A stretch of DNA of 43,983 nucleotides from Acidobacteriota bacterium (GTDB lineage Bacteria > Acidobacteriota > Thermoanaerobaculia > Thermoanaerobaculales > Sulfomarinibacteraceae). The notes below the pieces were generated by a model. It was not told where the DNA came from, searched no databases, and saw only the letters and a program-made list of their open reading frames with translations. Shown here piece after piece: positions 16,102 to 26,400 of the stretch. A program made the translations under genes and the position numbers. How positions within the stretch are numbered: position 1 is the stretch's first letter; each line of letters starts with the position of its first letter. The stretch spans positions 1-43,983 of the forward strand of contig JAJDNH010000138.1 in assembly GCA_022340775.1 (NCBI GenBank), read 5' to 3'.

Positions 16102-19100
16102 ATGGGACGACACGACACCGCCGTGCGGCAATTTCATGTCAGCCGCACGGCCCGGGATCGCTACCGGTTCGATGATCTGCTGTTCGCTCTGAGCGGCAAC
16201 GTGGTCTTTGCGGACTTTCATGCCGCCAGGGTGTTCGCCCAGCGGATGAACGAGCGGCGGGACCTACTCAGGTTCCCCGAGCGCGCGGTGAGCGCGGCCC
16301 AGATCAACGCCCTGGGCCTGATCGACGAGGTCCTCCACCTTCTCGTGGCCGCCTACCGCCAGTCGGTTCGGCCGCGGGTCATGACGGATGCCCTGGCGTT
16401 CCTCGAAGCCCGGTTCGGGCGGCCGCGAATCGACGCCGTGCTGGCAGCGTTCGTCGACCAGTTCCCACCGCTCGAGGTGTACCTGGGCCGGCAGTCGGTC
16501 GACGAGTACCTGGCCGGCGCCACCGGCGACACCCTCAACCGTGAGGTCGCGCTCGAGGAGCTGCTGCTGCTGTGGCTCGCCAACCTCAACCCCGCTTTCA
16601 CTCCGTTCCTGGAGCTGTTCGACGATGCGCGGCTGGAAGCCGCAACGGAGTACCGGAGCTGCATGGCCGCGCTCGAAGAGTTCTTTGCCTCGCAGCCGCC
16701 GCTGGGGAGCGGGCTCGGGAGCCTGCTGCAGGCGCTGCGCTCTCCGGCGCTGGCCTCACCGCACTCGCTGGAGGGTCAGCTCGAGTTCATTCGTCGGCGT
16801 TGGGGCGCGATCCTCGGCCCGGCCCTCGAGCGGCTGCTGAGCAGCCTCGACTTCCTGGCCGAGGAGCGGAAGATGTTCTTCGGCTTCGGGCCGGGTCCCG
16901 CCCTCCCGCCGGACCTGAGCACCCTTGAGAACGACATCGAGGCGTACAGCGCCGACCTCGACTGGATGCCACGGGTCGTGCTGCTGGCCAAGAACGTCTA
17001 CGTCTGGCTCGAGCAGCTGTCTCGGAGCTTTGCGCGACCGGTCACCAGCCTGGCCGAGGTGCCGGACGAGGAGCTCGACCGGCTGGCCCGCTGGGGTGTC
17101 ACCGGACTGTGGCTGATCGGCGTATGGGAGCGCAGTCGGGCATCGCGACGGATCAAGCAGATGATGGGCGACGAGGACGCCGTCGCCTCCGCCTACTCGG
17201 TTGCCGATTACCGCGTCGCCGACGATCTCGGCGGCGAGGCAGCCTTCGACAACCTGAGGTCGCGCGCCTGGCAGCGTGGCATTCGCCTGTCGACCGACAT
17301 GGTGCCCAACCACGTTGGCATTGACTCGAGATGGGTCATCGAGCACCCGGACTGGTTCATCTCTCTGCCCTACAGCCCGTTCCCGGCCTACAGCTTCACC
17401 GGTCCCGACCTCAGCGACGACGGGCGCGTGGGGATCTACCTCGAGGACCACTACGCCACCCGCAGCGACGCCGCCGTGGTGTTCAAACGGGTCGACCACT
17501 GGACCGGAGACGAGCGGTTCATCTACCACGGGAATGACGGCACGTCGATGCCGTGGAACGACACCGCCCAGCTCGACTACCGAAACCCCGAGGCCCGCGA
17601 AGCTGTGATCCGGACCATCCTCCACGTCGCCCGCCGCTCGCCGATCATCCGATTCGACGCCGCCATGACCCTGACCAAGCAGCACTACCATCGGCTGTGG
17701 TTCCCTGAGCCGGGGACCGGCGGCGACATCCCGTCGCGGGCCGACTTCGGAATGACGCGAGCCGCGTTCGACCAGGTGATGCCGAACGAGTTCTGGCGCG
17801 AGGTGGTCGACCGCGTCGCCATAGGAGCGCCCGACACGCTGCTCCTGGCCGAGGCGTTCTGGCTCCTCGAAGGCTACTTCGTGCGCACGCTGGGGATGCA
17901 CCGGGTCTACAACAGCGCCTTCATGAACATGCTGCGAGACGAGAACAACGCGGGTTACCGTCGCCTCATCAAGAGCACGCTGGAGTTCGACCCGCAGATC
18001 CTCAAGCGCTACGTGAACTTCATGTCCAACCCGGACGAGCGCACGGCGGTCGACCAGTTCGGCAAGGAGGACAAGTACTTCGGCGTTGCCACGCTGCTCG
18101 TGACGATGCCGGGGCTGCCGATGCTGGGTCACGGACAGGTCGAGGGCTTCGCCGAGAAGTACGGCATGGAGTTCCGTCGCCCGCGCTGGCACGAGGAGCC
18201 CGACTCATGGTTGGTCCAGCGCCACGAGCGCCAGATCTTCCCACTGATGCGTCGCCGGCACCTCTTCGCCGAGGTCGACCACTTCCGTCTCTACGACCTC
18301 GAGCTCCCCGACGGCGGCATCGATGAAAACGTGCTCGCCTACTCCAACGCATCGGGGAACGAGCGCTCGCTGGTGATCTACCACAACCGCTACGCCGAGA
18401 CCCGGGGCTGGATCCGGACCTCGGCCGCGACCGCCGAACGCCTGCCCGACGGCTCAAAGAGATTGACCCGGACAACCCTCTCCGAGGCGCTCGGTCTCAC
18501 CAACCATGACAGCCACTACCTCATCCTGCGTGATGCGGCCGGCGGCCTGGAGTACCTGCGCAGCTGCCGCGATCTCACCGAGCACGGGCTCTACGTGGAG
18601 CTCGAAGCGTACGACCTGCACGTCTTCACAGATCTCCAGGAGGTGGTCGACGACGGCTCGGGCCTCCTTTCCAGGCTCGCCGCCGAGCTCGACGGTCGCG
18701 GCGTGCCCAGCCTCGAGCAGGCCCGCAAGGAGCTGGCTCTGGCGTCGGTTCTGGAGCCGTTTCGCCGGCTGATGGCAGCGGACACGGCACGCCGCCTGGC
18801 CGCCGCTGCATCAATCACACATGCTCCTGAAGACACGGAGCGTCTAGCCGGACTCGAGACCGAGCTCGCCGCCTTCCTGACCGCAGCCGCTGCCGAGCTC
18901 GGTTCGTCGACCGACGTCCTCCCACTCGTGCGGCGCTCCCGGTCCGGCCTGGCGACCGCCCTGGGCTTGGCGCGTCCCGCCCCGCGGTCGAGGTCCCAGG
19001 CACCGACTGCGACGGCAATTCGCGACTCCCTCGGCGATGATCCGGTTGCCTGGGCGACGCTCCTCGGATGGCTCGCCTGCTCCCCGCTGGGTGAGCTGGC

Positions 19101-19605
19101 CGGCACCGACGAGCCGGCCGAGGTCAGCCGCAGCTTGCTTGACGGGTGGCTCCTCGGCAGGTCGATCGTCACCACGCTGCGCGGCCTCGGACTCGACGAG
19201 ACGGCGGCGTGGCGCACCGTGACCGCGGTCGCGACCCTGATCCGGACCGTTCCCATCCTGCTCGGGGAGCTCGCCCGCAAAGACGCCGGCCATCGCTTCC
19301 TGGCCGCCGCCCTGCGCGACAGCGACCTGCAGTCGTTCCTCGGCGTCAACCGCTACCAGAATGTGTTGTGGTTCAACCACGAGTCGTTCCGAGATCTCCT
19401 GCGGCACCTGAAGGCCGCCGGCACGGTCTCGATCCTCGGAGACGGCAAGCCCCACACCGCACGCCGCCTGCAGCGGTTGCGGGCGGTTCTCGCTGACCTG
19501 AAGAGGGCCGAGAAGGCTACCGGCTACCAGGTGCAGCGGCTGCTGGACGCACTGAGCCCATCTGCTTCCTCTCCGCCCGATCCCGGCGAGTCGAGCCCCC
19601 GCTGA
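16102..19605 (+). CDS. Very large GH13-like alpha-amylase-family enzyme (1167 aa)
   Basis: The middle of this protein is a (beta/alpha)8 GH13 catalytic domain. DMVPNHVG (D399) is conserved region I, RFDAAM gives the nucleophile D519, LAEAFW the acid/base E584, and MSNPDERTA the transition-state Asp D645. The last replaces the usual NHD form and is closer to NPD variants of trehalose/maltosyl-transfer enzymes. About 300 residues precede the barrel and about 400 follow it; both extensions are mostly helical and I recognise no carbohydrate-binding module. There is no signal peptide, so the enzyme should be cytoplasmic. ATG 16102 is preferred to a TTG at 16099 because GGGGAG sits 5 nt upstream. 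A role in intracellular alpha-glucan turnover or transglycosylation is inferred from the fold and from glgA and GH57 nearby. Exact reaction unknown. Confidence 0.8.
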   Translation: MGRHDTAVRQFHVSRTARDRYRFDDLLFALSGNVVFADFHAARVFAQRMNERRDLLRFPERAVSAAQINALGLIDEVLHLLVAAYRQSVRPRVMTDALAFLEARFGRPRIDAVLAAFVDQFPPLEVYLGRQSVDEYLAGATGDTLNREVALEELLLLWLANLNPAFTPFLELFDDARLEAATEYRSCMAALEEFFASQPPLGSGLGSLLQALRSPALASPHSLEGQLEFIRRRWGAILGPALERLLSSLDFLAEERKMFFGFGPGPALPPDLSTLENDIEAYSADLDWMPRVVLLAKNVYVWLEQLSRSFARPVTSLAEVPDEELDRLARWGVTGLWLIGVWERSRASRRIKQMMGDEDAVASAYSVADYRVADDLGGEAAFDNLRSRAWQRGIRLSTDMVPNHVGIDSRWVIEHPDWFISLPYSPFPAYSFTGPDLSDDGRVGIYLEDHYATRSDAAVVFKRVDHWTGDERFIYHGNDGTSMPWNDTAQLDYRNPEAREAVIRTILHVARRSPIIRFDAAMTLTKQHYHRLWFPEPGTGGDIPSRADFGMTRAAFDQVMPNEFWREVVDRVAIGAPDTLLLAEAFWLLEGYFVRTLGMHRVYNSAFMNMLRDENNAGYRRLIKSTLEFDPQILKRYVNFMSNPDERTAVDQFGKEDKYFGVATLLVTMPGLPMLGHGQVEGFAEKYGMEFRRPRWHEEPDSWLVQRHERQIFPLMRRRHLFAEVDHFRLYDLELPDGGIDENVLAYSNASGNERSLVIYHNRYAETRGWIRTSAATAERLPDGSKRLTRTTLSEALGLTNHDSHYLILRDAAGGLEYLRSCRDLTEHGLYVELEAYDLHVFTDLQEVVDDGSGLLSRLAAELDGRGVPSLEQARKELALASVLEPFRRLMAADTARRLAAAASITHAPEDTERLAGLETELAAFLTAAAAELGSSTDVLPLVRRSRSGLATALGLARPAPRSRSQAPTATAIRDSLGDDPVAWATLLGWLACSPLGELAGTDEPAEVSRSLLDGWLLGRSIVTTLRGLGLDETAAWRTVTAVATLIRTVPILLGELARKDAGHRFLAAALRDSDLQSFLGVNRYQNVLWFNHESFRDLLRHLKAAGTVSILGDGKPHTARRLQRLRAVLADLKRAEKATGYQVQRLLDALSPSASSPPDPGESSPR

Positions 19606-19617
19606 GCCCCTGAGAAG

Positions 19618-19633
19618 GCCTCGACGTCGAGGC
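19618..19633 (+). terminator. Palindrome after the GH13-like gene
   Basis: GCCTCGACGTCGAGGC is a perfect 16-bp palindrome 12 nt after the stop, followed by TCTGTT. It could be a weak terminator or a protein site. Confidence 0.3.
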
Positions 19634-19685
19634 TCTGTTAAGGTATGCCCAGCCGCGCTGAGCCGTGAGCGTCTCGGGAGTCCAC

Positions 19686-20342
19686 ATGAGGTCTTCGGAA
19701 GTGGCCCGTCTTGCGTTCTCGCTGGCGGGGGTCCTCGCCATCACCTTCGCCGTCCTTCTGCTGCCCGGGGTTTTGTCCGTCTTCCTGCTCCGGGAGCAGC
19801 CGATGGGGGTCAAGCTCCTCGGACTCGTCAGCTATCTGATCCCCGTGATCGTCCTCATGGCCGCGGGGATCTACCTGATGCGCTCCTCCGATCGGATCGC
19901 GCGTTACCACTTCGCGGGCTCCGGAGACGGCTCGTCACAGGTCCGGATGCGAGAGATCGAAGCGCTGGCATTCTCGTGGCTGGGCCTGCTGATCTTCCTG
20001 CTCGCGATTCCGGGCCTCGGCAGGCTGGCGTTCGGGGTGCTGTGGATCCGCAGGCATCCGGGAGGGTCGGGATCGGTTCTCGGCAACCAGCTCGCGGGCT
20101 ACGGCGGCACCCTCGTGCAGGCGATTCTCGGTGCCTACCTGTTCTTCTACGGTCCGCGCCTGGCCGGTCTGTGGCGCCGCCTGACAACTCGACACCTGCC
20201 GGTCCTGCCGTCGCTGCGGCACTGCCCGCGGTGCGGGCACCCGTTCGACCCGGCTGAGTACCAACTTGAGGAAGGGATGCCCGCCTGCTCGGGCTGCGGT
20301 GAGCCGCTGCCCGCCGAAGCGTTCCAGGAGGAGTCTGCATGA
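19686..20342 (+). CDS. Membrane protein with C-terminal zinc ribbon
   Basis: This 218-aa protein of no recognised family has four hydrophobic segments (near residues 8-30, 36-58, 93-112 and 134-156). A cytoplasmic-looking tail follows with a four-cysteine zinc ribbon, CPRCGH and then CSGCGE about 25 residues later. ATG 19686 follows GGGAG. GTG 19665 would add seven residues and has its own stop-start overlap with a 7-codon upstream reading frame. The last codons overlap the ATG of the radical SAM gene as ATGA, so the two are probably made together. The zinc ribbon suggests contact with a protein or nucleic acid. Function unknown. Confidence 0.7.
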   Translation: MRSSEVARLAFSLAGVLAITFAVLLLPGVLSVFLLREQPMGVKLLGLVSYLIPVIVLMAAGIYLMRSSDRIARYHFAGSGDGSSQVRMREIEALAFSWLGLLIFLLAIPGLGRLAFGVLWIRRHPGGSGSVLGNQLAGYGGTLVQAILGAYLFFYGPRLAGLWRRLTTRHLPVLPSLRHCPRCGHPFDPAEYQLEEGMPACSGCGEPLPAEAFQEESA

Positions 20343-21340
20343 GCGTGAACGAGATGGTCCGGAAGTCCCAGGATGGCGCCGCTCTCTCAAAGCAGGAGCT
20401 GGTCGCAATGCTCTCGGTGCCATCCGACTCACCGGAAGCCTACCTGCTGATGGCCGAAGCCAACCGGATCTCCAAGGAGCTCACGGGCAACGAGGCCGAG
20501 GTTCACGCCCAATTCGCACTCAACCTCGCGCCGTGCTCCTGCAACTGCGCCTTCTGCTCGTTCGCTCAGAAGAACGGCGTCTTCGACAAGGAAACCGAGA
20601 TTTCGGCCGAGGAGGCCGTTGAGTTTGCCACCCAGTTCGAACGCGACGGGGCCAACGCCGTGTTCGTGATGACCACGGCCCAGTACGATTTCGGCAGATT
20701 CCTCGAGATCTCGCAAGAGGTCCGTAGAAGTCTGAAGCCGACGACCACTCTGATCGCCAACGTCGGCGATCAGTCGCCCGCCAACGCGACCAGGATCCGC
20801 GAGGCCGGTTTCTCCGGCGTGTACCACGCCCTCCGTCTGCGCGAGGGAACTGACACCGGCATCCCCCGCGTGCGACGCGAGAAGAGCATCCGGGCGTTTC
20901 AGGAGGCAGGCCTCCTGGTCGGTACGTGCGTCGAGCCCGTGGGACCCGAGCACACGAACGAGGAGCTGGCAGACATGATCCTCTTCACGGGATCGTTCGA
21001 ACCGGCGTACAGCGGCGCTGCGCGCCGGATCACGATCCCCGGAACCGAGATCGCTACTCGCGGCATGATCAGCGAGCTGCGAATGGCACAGATCGTCGCC
21101 GTGACCCGGATCGGTGTCCCGCGAACGGTCCCCGGCAACTGCACTCACGAGCCCTGCACCTTGGGGGCGCTGGCCGGAGCGAACCTGTTTTGGGCCGAGG
21201 TCGGGGCCAACCCGCGCGACACCGAGGAGTGCACCGAGGAGGGCCGCGGCGAGACCGTGGCCAGCTGCAGGACCCTATTTCAGGAAGCTGGCTGGGGCTC
21301 CTGGAGGCACCCTTCCCGCTACTACGCCGCACGGAGCTGA
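20339..21340 (+). CDS. BioB/HmdB-like radical SAM protein
   Basis: This 333-aa radical SAM enzyme has the cluster motif CSCNCAFC (C-x3-C-x2-C), which binds the [4Fe-4S] cluster that cleaves S-adenosylmethionine. The barrel that follows resembles the biotin synthase/HydE/HmdB group: GVYHALRLREGTDT, then PVGPEHTNEE, and a Cys-rich segment GNCTHEPC. These residues and the length fit the BioB-like family, but biotin synthase itself has a different motif (CPEDCxYC), and no biotin or hydrogenase genes are near. The product is therefore unassigned. Translation is probably coupled to the membrane zinc-ribbon gene through the ATGA overlap. Confidence 0.82.
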   Translation: MSVNEMVRKSQDGAALSKQELVAMLSVPSDSPEAYLLMAEANRISKELTGNEAEVHAQFALNLAPCSCNCAFCSFAQKNGVFDKETEISAEEAVEFATQFERDGANAVFVMTTAQYDFGRFLEISQEVRRSLKPTTTLIANVGDQSPANATRIREAGFSGVYHALRLREGTDTGIPRVRREKSIRAFQEAGLLVGTCVEPVGPEHTNEELADMILFTGSFEPAYSGAARRITIPGTEIATRGMISELRMAQIVAVTRIGVPRTVPGNCTHEPCTLGALAGANLFWAEVGANPRDTEECTEEGRGETVASCRTLFQEAGWGSWRHPSRYYAARS

Positions 21341-21420
21341 GCCTCCGCCATCCGCATTCGTCAGGGAACCTCTCGCCTCCCAGGCCGTACCTCAAGGCCT
21401 AGAAACAAAGGAGGCATCTT

Positions 21421-23379
21421 ATGAATCGAAGAAGGACGGTTCTCTCGACCCTGCTGGTAGGTGCAGCCTTCCTGTTGGGGGCGGTGGCTCCCGCCTGGGC
21501 GGAGCTGCCACCGCTGATTCCGCGCGAGGTCCTGTTCGGCAACCCCGTCAAGGCCGCGCCGCGGATCTCTCCCGACGGCACCAGGCTCGCCTACCTGGCC
21601 CCGTCGAAGGATGGTGTGCTCAACGTATGGGTACGCACCATCGGCAAGACCGACGACACCCAGGTGACCAACGACACCCACCGCGGCATCCGCATCCACT
21701 TCTGGGCGGAGGACGGACGGCACCTGATCTACCTCCAGGACCTCAACGGCGACGAGAACTGGCACGTCTACTCGGTCGACCTCGACTCCAAGGTAGTCCG
21801 CGACCTGACGCCGTTTCAGGGGATCCGCGCCCAGCAGGTCATGCTCGACAAGCATCACCCGAACCAAATGCTGGTGGGGCTCAACCTGCGCGATCGCCGG
21901 GTCTTCGACATCTATCGCGTCGACCTCACCACGGGCGCCATCGTCATCGACACCCAAAACCCGGGCGACGTCATGGGCTGGATTACCGATCCCGACTTCA
22001 GGATCCGTGCCGCGTGGGCGATGAACCCCATGGATGGTAGCCAGGTACTGCGCATCCGCGACGGCCAGGACGCTCCCTGGCGTGAGGTCCTGAAGCTCCC
22101 CTTCGGCGAGGACGGCGGCCCGGTGTCGTTCACCGCCGACGGCAAGGCAATGTACGTCGAGAGCTCCCTCGGAAGCGACACAACGCGGCTGATCAAGATC
22201 GACACCGCGAGCGGCAAGGAGCTGCAGCAGCTTGCGGTCAACCCCAAGGCCGACGTCGGCTTCGAGATGGTCCAGCCTGACAGCCGGACCATCCAGGCGG
22301 TCTCGTTCGAGTACACAAAGCCCGAATGGAAGGTCCTGGACCCCTCGGTCAAGGACGACTTCGATGCACTCGCCAGGGTGCAACGCGGGTTCTTCTTTGT
22401 GACCAGCCGTGATCGGGCCGATCGGATTTGGATCGTCGTCTACGACGTCGACGACGGCTCACCGGCGTACTACGCTTACGATCGCGACACCAAGAAGGCC
22501 GAGTTCCTGTTCAAGACCCGCCCGGACCTGGACGGCTACCAGCTCGCGCGGCGCCAGCCGGTGGTCATCACGACCCGGGACGGAGCCGAGATGGTCGGCT
22601 ATCTGACCCTGCCGCTGGGTGTGCCGGACAAGGGTCTGCCGTTCGTGCTCAACGTCCACGGCGGGCCCTGGGCCCGTGACTCGTGGGGATATGACGGCGA
22701 AGCGGAGTGGTTCGCCAACCGTGGCTATGCGACCCTGCAGGTCAACTTCCGCGGCTCCGCCGGCTTCGGCAAGAAGTTCCTCAACGCCGGCAACCTCGGA
22801 TGGGGCGTCGGTGTGATGCAGCACGACCTCACCGATGCGGTGAAGTGGGCGATCTCCAAGGGCATCGCCGACCCCAAGCGGGTCTGCATCTACGGCGGAT
22901 CCTACGGCGGCTACGCGACTCTCGCCGGCCTGGTGTTCACGCCCGACCTTTACGCGTGTGGTGTCGACATTGTCGGCCCTTCCAACATCAAGACCCTGTT
23001 CGAGGCGATCCCGCCTTACTGGGCGCCGTTCAAGAAGGAGTTCGTCCTGCGAGTCGGCGACGTCGAGAACGACGAGGCGCTGAACAAGAAGATCTCCCCG
23101 CTCTTTCATGTCGACGCGATCAAGGCGCCGCTGATCATTGCCCAGGGTGCCCACGACCCGCGCGTCAACATTCGCGAGGCGAAGCAGATCGTCGATGCAA
23201 TGCGCGCTAAGGGCCTGCCGGTGACCTATGTCGTCTACACCGACGAGGGGCACGGCTTCGCGCGGCCCGAGAACCGTCTCGACTTCTACGGCCGGGTGGA
23301 CGAGTTCCTCGCCAAGGAGCTCGGCGGGCGCTCGGAGCCGTGGAAGAAGGTCGAAGGAAGCGCGGCCGAAGTCAGATAG
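21421..23379 (+). CDS. Secreted S9-family prolyl oligopeptidase-like peptidase
   Basis: This 652-aa serine peptidase starts with a signal peptide (MNRRRTVLSTLLVGAAFLLG.., probable cleavage after AWA). A beta-propeller domain (about 35-380) and an alpha/beta-hydrolase domain (about 390-640) follow. The catalytic triad is visible: S494 in YGGSYGG, D579 in GAHDPRVN and H611 in DEGHGF. Such enzymes trim short peptides, often after proline, outside the cytoplasm. The start follows AAAGGAGG. A strong hairpin at 23401-23428 ends the unit 21 nt after the stop. Substrate preference cannot be read from sequence. Confidence 0.92.
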   Translation: MNRRRTVLSTLLVGAAFLLGAVAPAWAELPPLIPREVLFGNPVKAAPRISPDGTRLAYLAPSKDGVLNVWVRTIGKTDDTQVTNDTHRGIRIHFWAEDGRHLIYLQDLNGDENWHVYSVDLDSKVVRDLTPFQGIRAQQVMLDKHHPNQMLVGLNLRDRRVFDIYRVDLTTGAIVIDTQNPGDVMGWITDPDFRIRAAWAMNPMDGSQVLRIRDGQDAPWREVLKLPFGEDGGPVSFTADGKAMYVESSLGSDTTRLIKIDTASGKELQQLAVNPKADVGFEMVQPDSRTIQAVSFEYTKPEWKVLDPSVKDDFDALARVQRGFFFVTSRDRADRIWIVVYDVDDGSPAYYAYDRDTKKAEFLFKTRPDLDGYQLARRQPVVITTRDGAEMVGYLTLPLGVPDKGLPFVLNVHGGPWARDSWGYDGEAEWFANRGYATLQVNFRGSAGFGKKFLNAGNLGWGVGVMQHDLTDAVKWAISKGIADPKRVCIYGGSYGGYATLAGLVFTPDLYACGVDIVGPSNIKTLFEAIPPYWAPFKKEFVLRVGDVENDEALNKKISPLFHVDAIKAPLIIAQGAHDPRVNIREAKQIVDAMRAKGLPVTYVVYTDEGHGFARPENRLDFYGRVDEFLAKELGGRSEPWKKVEGSAAEVR

Positions 23380-23400
23380 ATCTTCAAGCAACCGATACCA

Positions 23401-23428
23401 AGGGGGCGGCCAGCCTGGTCCGCCCCCT
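23401..23428 (+). terminator. Intrinsic terminator after the S9 peptidase gene
   Basis: AGGGGGCGG pairs perfectly with CCGCCCCCT around a 10-nt centre that can add three more pairs, and is followed by GTTGTCT. It lies between convergent genes and may also serve the reverse-strand sensor gene ending at 23434. Confidence 0.75.
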
Positions 23429-23433
23429 GTTGT

Positions 23434-26400
23434 CTATGCCTGCTCGGGGGCCGAAGTTGCCGCGGCCTTGATGACCACCACCGTCATGTCATCGTGCTGA
23501 GGCGCTCCCCTGGTGTGCCGGCTGACATCGTCGAAGACGGCGTCCAGAATCTCGCGCGCCGACAGAGACTCGGTGTCCAGCCGCCGCAGGAGCTCTTCGA
23601 GTGGCGTGTAGGAGTAAGGTTCTCCGGAGGGGTCGAGCGCCTCCGGAACTCCGTCCGAGTAGAGAATCACGACGTCGCCCGGCAGCAGATGGTGGTGTCC
23701 CGATTCGTAGCTCAGGTCAGGGTATATGCCCAGCGGAAAGCGAGGCCCTGGCGAGCCGAGCGACCTGACCGTCGCGCCCCGTTTTTGCAGCGGCTCGCAG
23801 ATGCCCGCGTTGACCACTCCCAAGCTGCCCGTCGCAGAGTCGAGGGCGACCAGGCAGACCGCAGCGAAGGATCGCTTGCCGGACTTGCGGCAGATCGACC
23901 GGTTGAGCCCGCTCACGATCTCTTCCGGCGAGGCCGCACGCGTGGCGTAGGAGACCATCATGCCGTCCGACATCACCGCCGTCATCGCCGCCGGCATTGC
24001 CTTGCCGGCGATATCGCAGACGCTGATGCAAAGGACTCCATCGCCATCGTTGAGCCAGAACCAGTCGTAGAAGTCGCCACCCACCTCGTGGGCGGGCCGG
24101 CAGTCCCCGACGATGTCGTAGCCTTCGAGGACCGGGCCGGCGGCCGGCATGATGGCCATCTGCGCGTCGTGGGCGGCCCGCAGCTCGGTAGCCAGGCGGA
24201 CGACGCGGGTACGGCCGCGGTGAGCGGCGAGCACCAATCCGGCGATTGCAGCCAGGGCCGCCAGCCGGAACCACCACGTCGCCCAGAACGGTGGCGTCAC
24301 GGTAATTCGGAGCGACGTCCCCTTCTGGTTCCACACGCCGTCACTGTTGGCGCCCCTGACGCGCAGTACATAGCGACCGGTCGGAAGGTCCGTGAAGGTC
24401 ACGAACCGCTGGCTGGCGTCCGCCGCGATCCACGAGTCCTGCAGGCCCTCCAGACGGTACGAGTACTGGTTGCGCTCCGGCGCCACGTAGTGCAGGGCCG
24501 CGAACTCGAAGGACACGAGGTCATCGCGGTGGGAGAGCGTGATGGCATCGGTGTACGCGATGTCCCGGGCCAGCAGCCGACGCCCGTCCGCCTCGCGGCC
24601 CACGCGCACCGATCGGTTCGACAGCTGGAAGTCGGTAATGACCACCGGCGGCACCTGGAGGTTGCCTCGGATCTCCCCGGGGAAGAAGGCATTGAACCCG
24701 TTGATTCCACCGAAGAACAGCTCGCCGGCGGCGCTCTTGTAAGCCGCCGCGCCGTTGAACTCGTTGCTCTGCAGGCCGTCACGGACATCGTAGTTCTGGA
24801 AGTCTCCGTTGCGCGGATCGAACCTGCACAGCCCGTTCAGGGTACTGATCCACAGGTTCCCGTCGTCATCCTCGAGCATGGCGTAGATCGAGTCGTGGAT
24901 CAGGCCCTGCTCGGTGGTGTAGGTGATGAACCGCCCACTGTCACGGTCCAGCCGGTTGAGGCCGCCGCCGTAAGTGCCAACCCACAACGTCCCGTCACGG
25001 GCCAGGAGGACTGCGAAAACGTAGTCGCTGCTCAGGCTCGCCGGGTCGTCCACCGCAGCCCGGTGGTGAGTGAAAACACCAGTCGTGGGGTCGAATCTGT
25101 CCAGGCCGCCGCCCTGTGTCGCAACCCACAGCGAACCGTCGGTATCCTCGACCACTTCGCGCACGATGTCGCTGGCCAGGCTCGTGGGATCTTCGGGATC
25201 GTGCCGGTGGTGCGTGATGCGCCCGGTTCGTGGGTCGAGCCGGTCGAGCCCGCCGCCGTACGTACCGATCCAGAGGGCTCCGGAGCGGTCCTGCATCACC
25301 GACCGCAGCTCGTTCCAGGCCAACGAGCTCGGGTCGTTCGGATCGTGGCTGTAGTGGGTGAAGGTGAGCGTCCGTGGATCGAGCCGGTCGAGCCCCCCAC
25401 CGTGCGTCCCGACCCACAGCATGCCGTAGCGATCGGCCATCAGGACCCTGACTGTATTGTGGGAAAGACTGTTCGGGTTGGCTGGGTTATGAAGGAAGTG
25501 GCGGCAACGGCCGGTCTTGCGGTCCATGCGGTTGAGGCCCCCGCTGTCGGTACCAATCCACAGATAGCCATCGCGGTCCTCGACGAATGACCAGACGATG
25601 TTGTGGCTCAGAGAGCTGGGGTCGCCCGGATCGTTGCGGTAGTGGCGGAACCGCTCGCGGCCAACCTCGACCTTGCTCAGACCACCGCCGTAGGTGCCAA
25701 CCCATAGCACGTGCGAGCGGTCTTCGAAGAGCGACCACACTCGGTCGGCGCTGAGGCTCGTCTCGTCCCGGGGGTCGTGCCGGAAGTGAGCGAAGCGGCC
25801 GCTGGCACGGTCGAGGCGGTCCAGGCCGGTGCCGTCCATGGCCACCCACAGGCTCCCGGTGTGATCCTCGCAGATCGCACGCACCAGGTTGCCGGCCAGA
25901 CTGGAGGAGTCACGGTCATCGTGGAGGTGGTGGACGAAACGACCGGTCTCCGGGTCGAGCCGGTCGAGCCCGCCGCCGTAGGTTCCGACCCACAGGTTGC
26001 CGTTGCGATCTCGGTACAGGCTGGTGACCCTGTCATCGGCTAGCGTACCGGGATCGTCAGGGTCGTGGCGGTGGTGGATGAACGTCCCCGTCTGCACGTC
26101 GAGCCGGTCCAACCCTCCTCCGTAGGTGCCGACCCACAGCCCGTCGTTCCCGTCTTCGAGGAGCGCCCGGACGTCATCGTGAGCGAGGCTGTCGTCCCTG
26201 CCGGGGATGTGGCGGAAGCGGGTGAAATCTCCTCCCTCGGGGTCGAGCAGGTTGAGGCCACCCGTCTGGGTGCCAACCCACAGCCGCGCCTGCCCATCCT
26301 CCCCGATGCTCAGCGGTGTATTGCCGCCCAGGCTGCGCGGGTCGTGGGGATCGTGACGATAGTGCCGAAACCGGCCCGTGACAGGGTCGAACCGGTTGAG

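Noticed and set aside
23494-25590. Long open frame (+) opposite the Reg_prop sensor gene
   Set aside because: It mirrors the repetitive high-GC sensor gene, has low-complexity Val/Glu/Pro-rich content, no ribosome binding site and no domain. The reverse-strand reading has 13 clear blades and a phosphatase.
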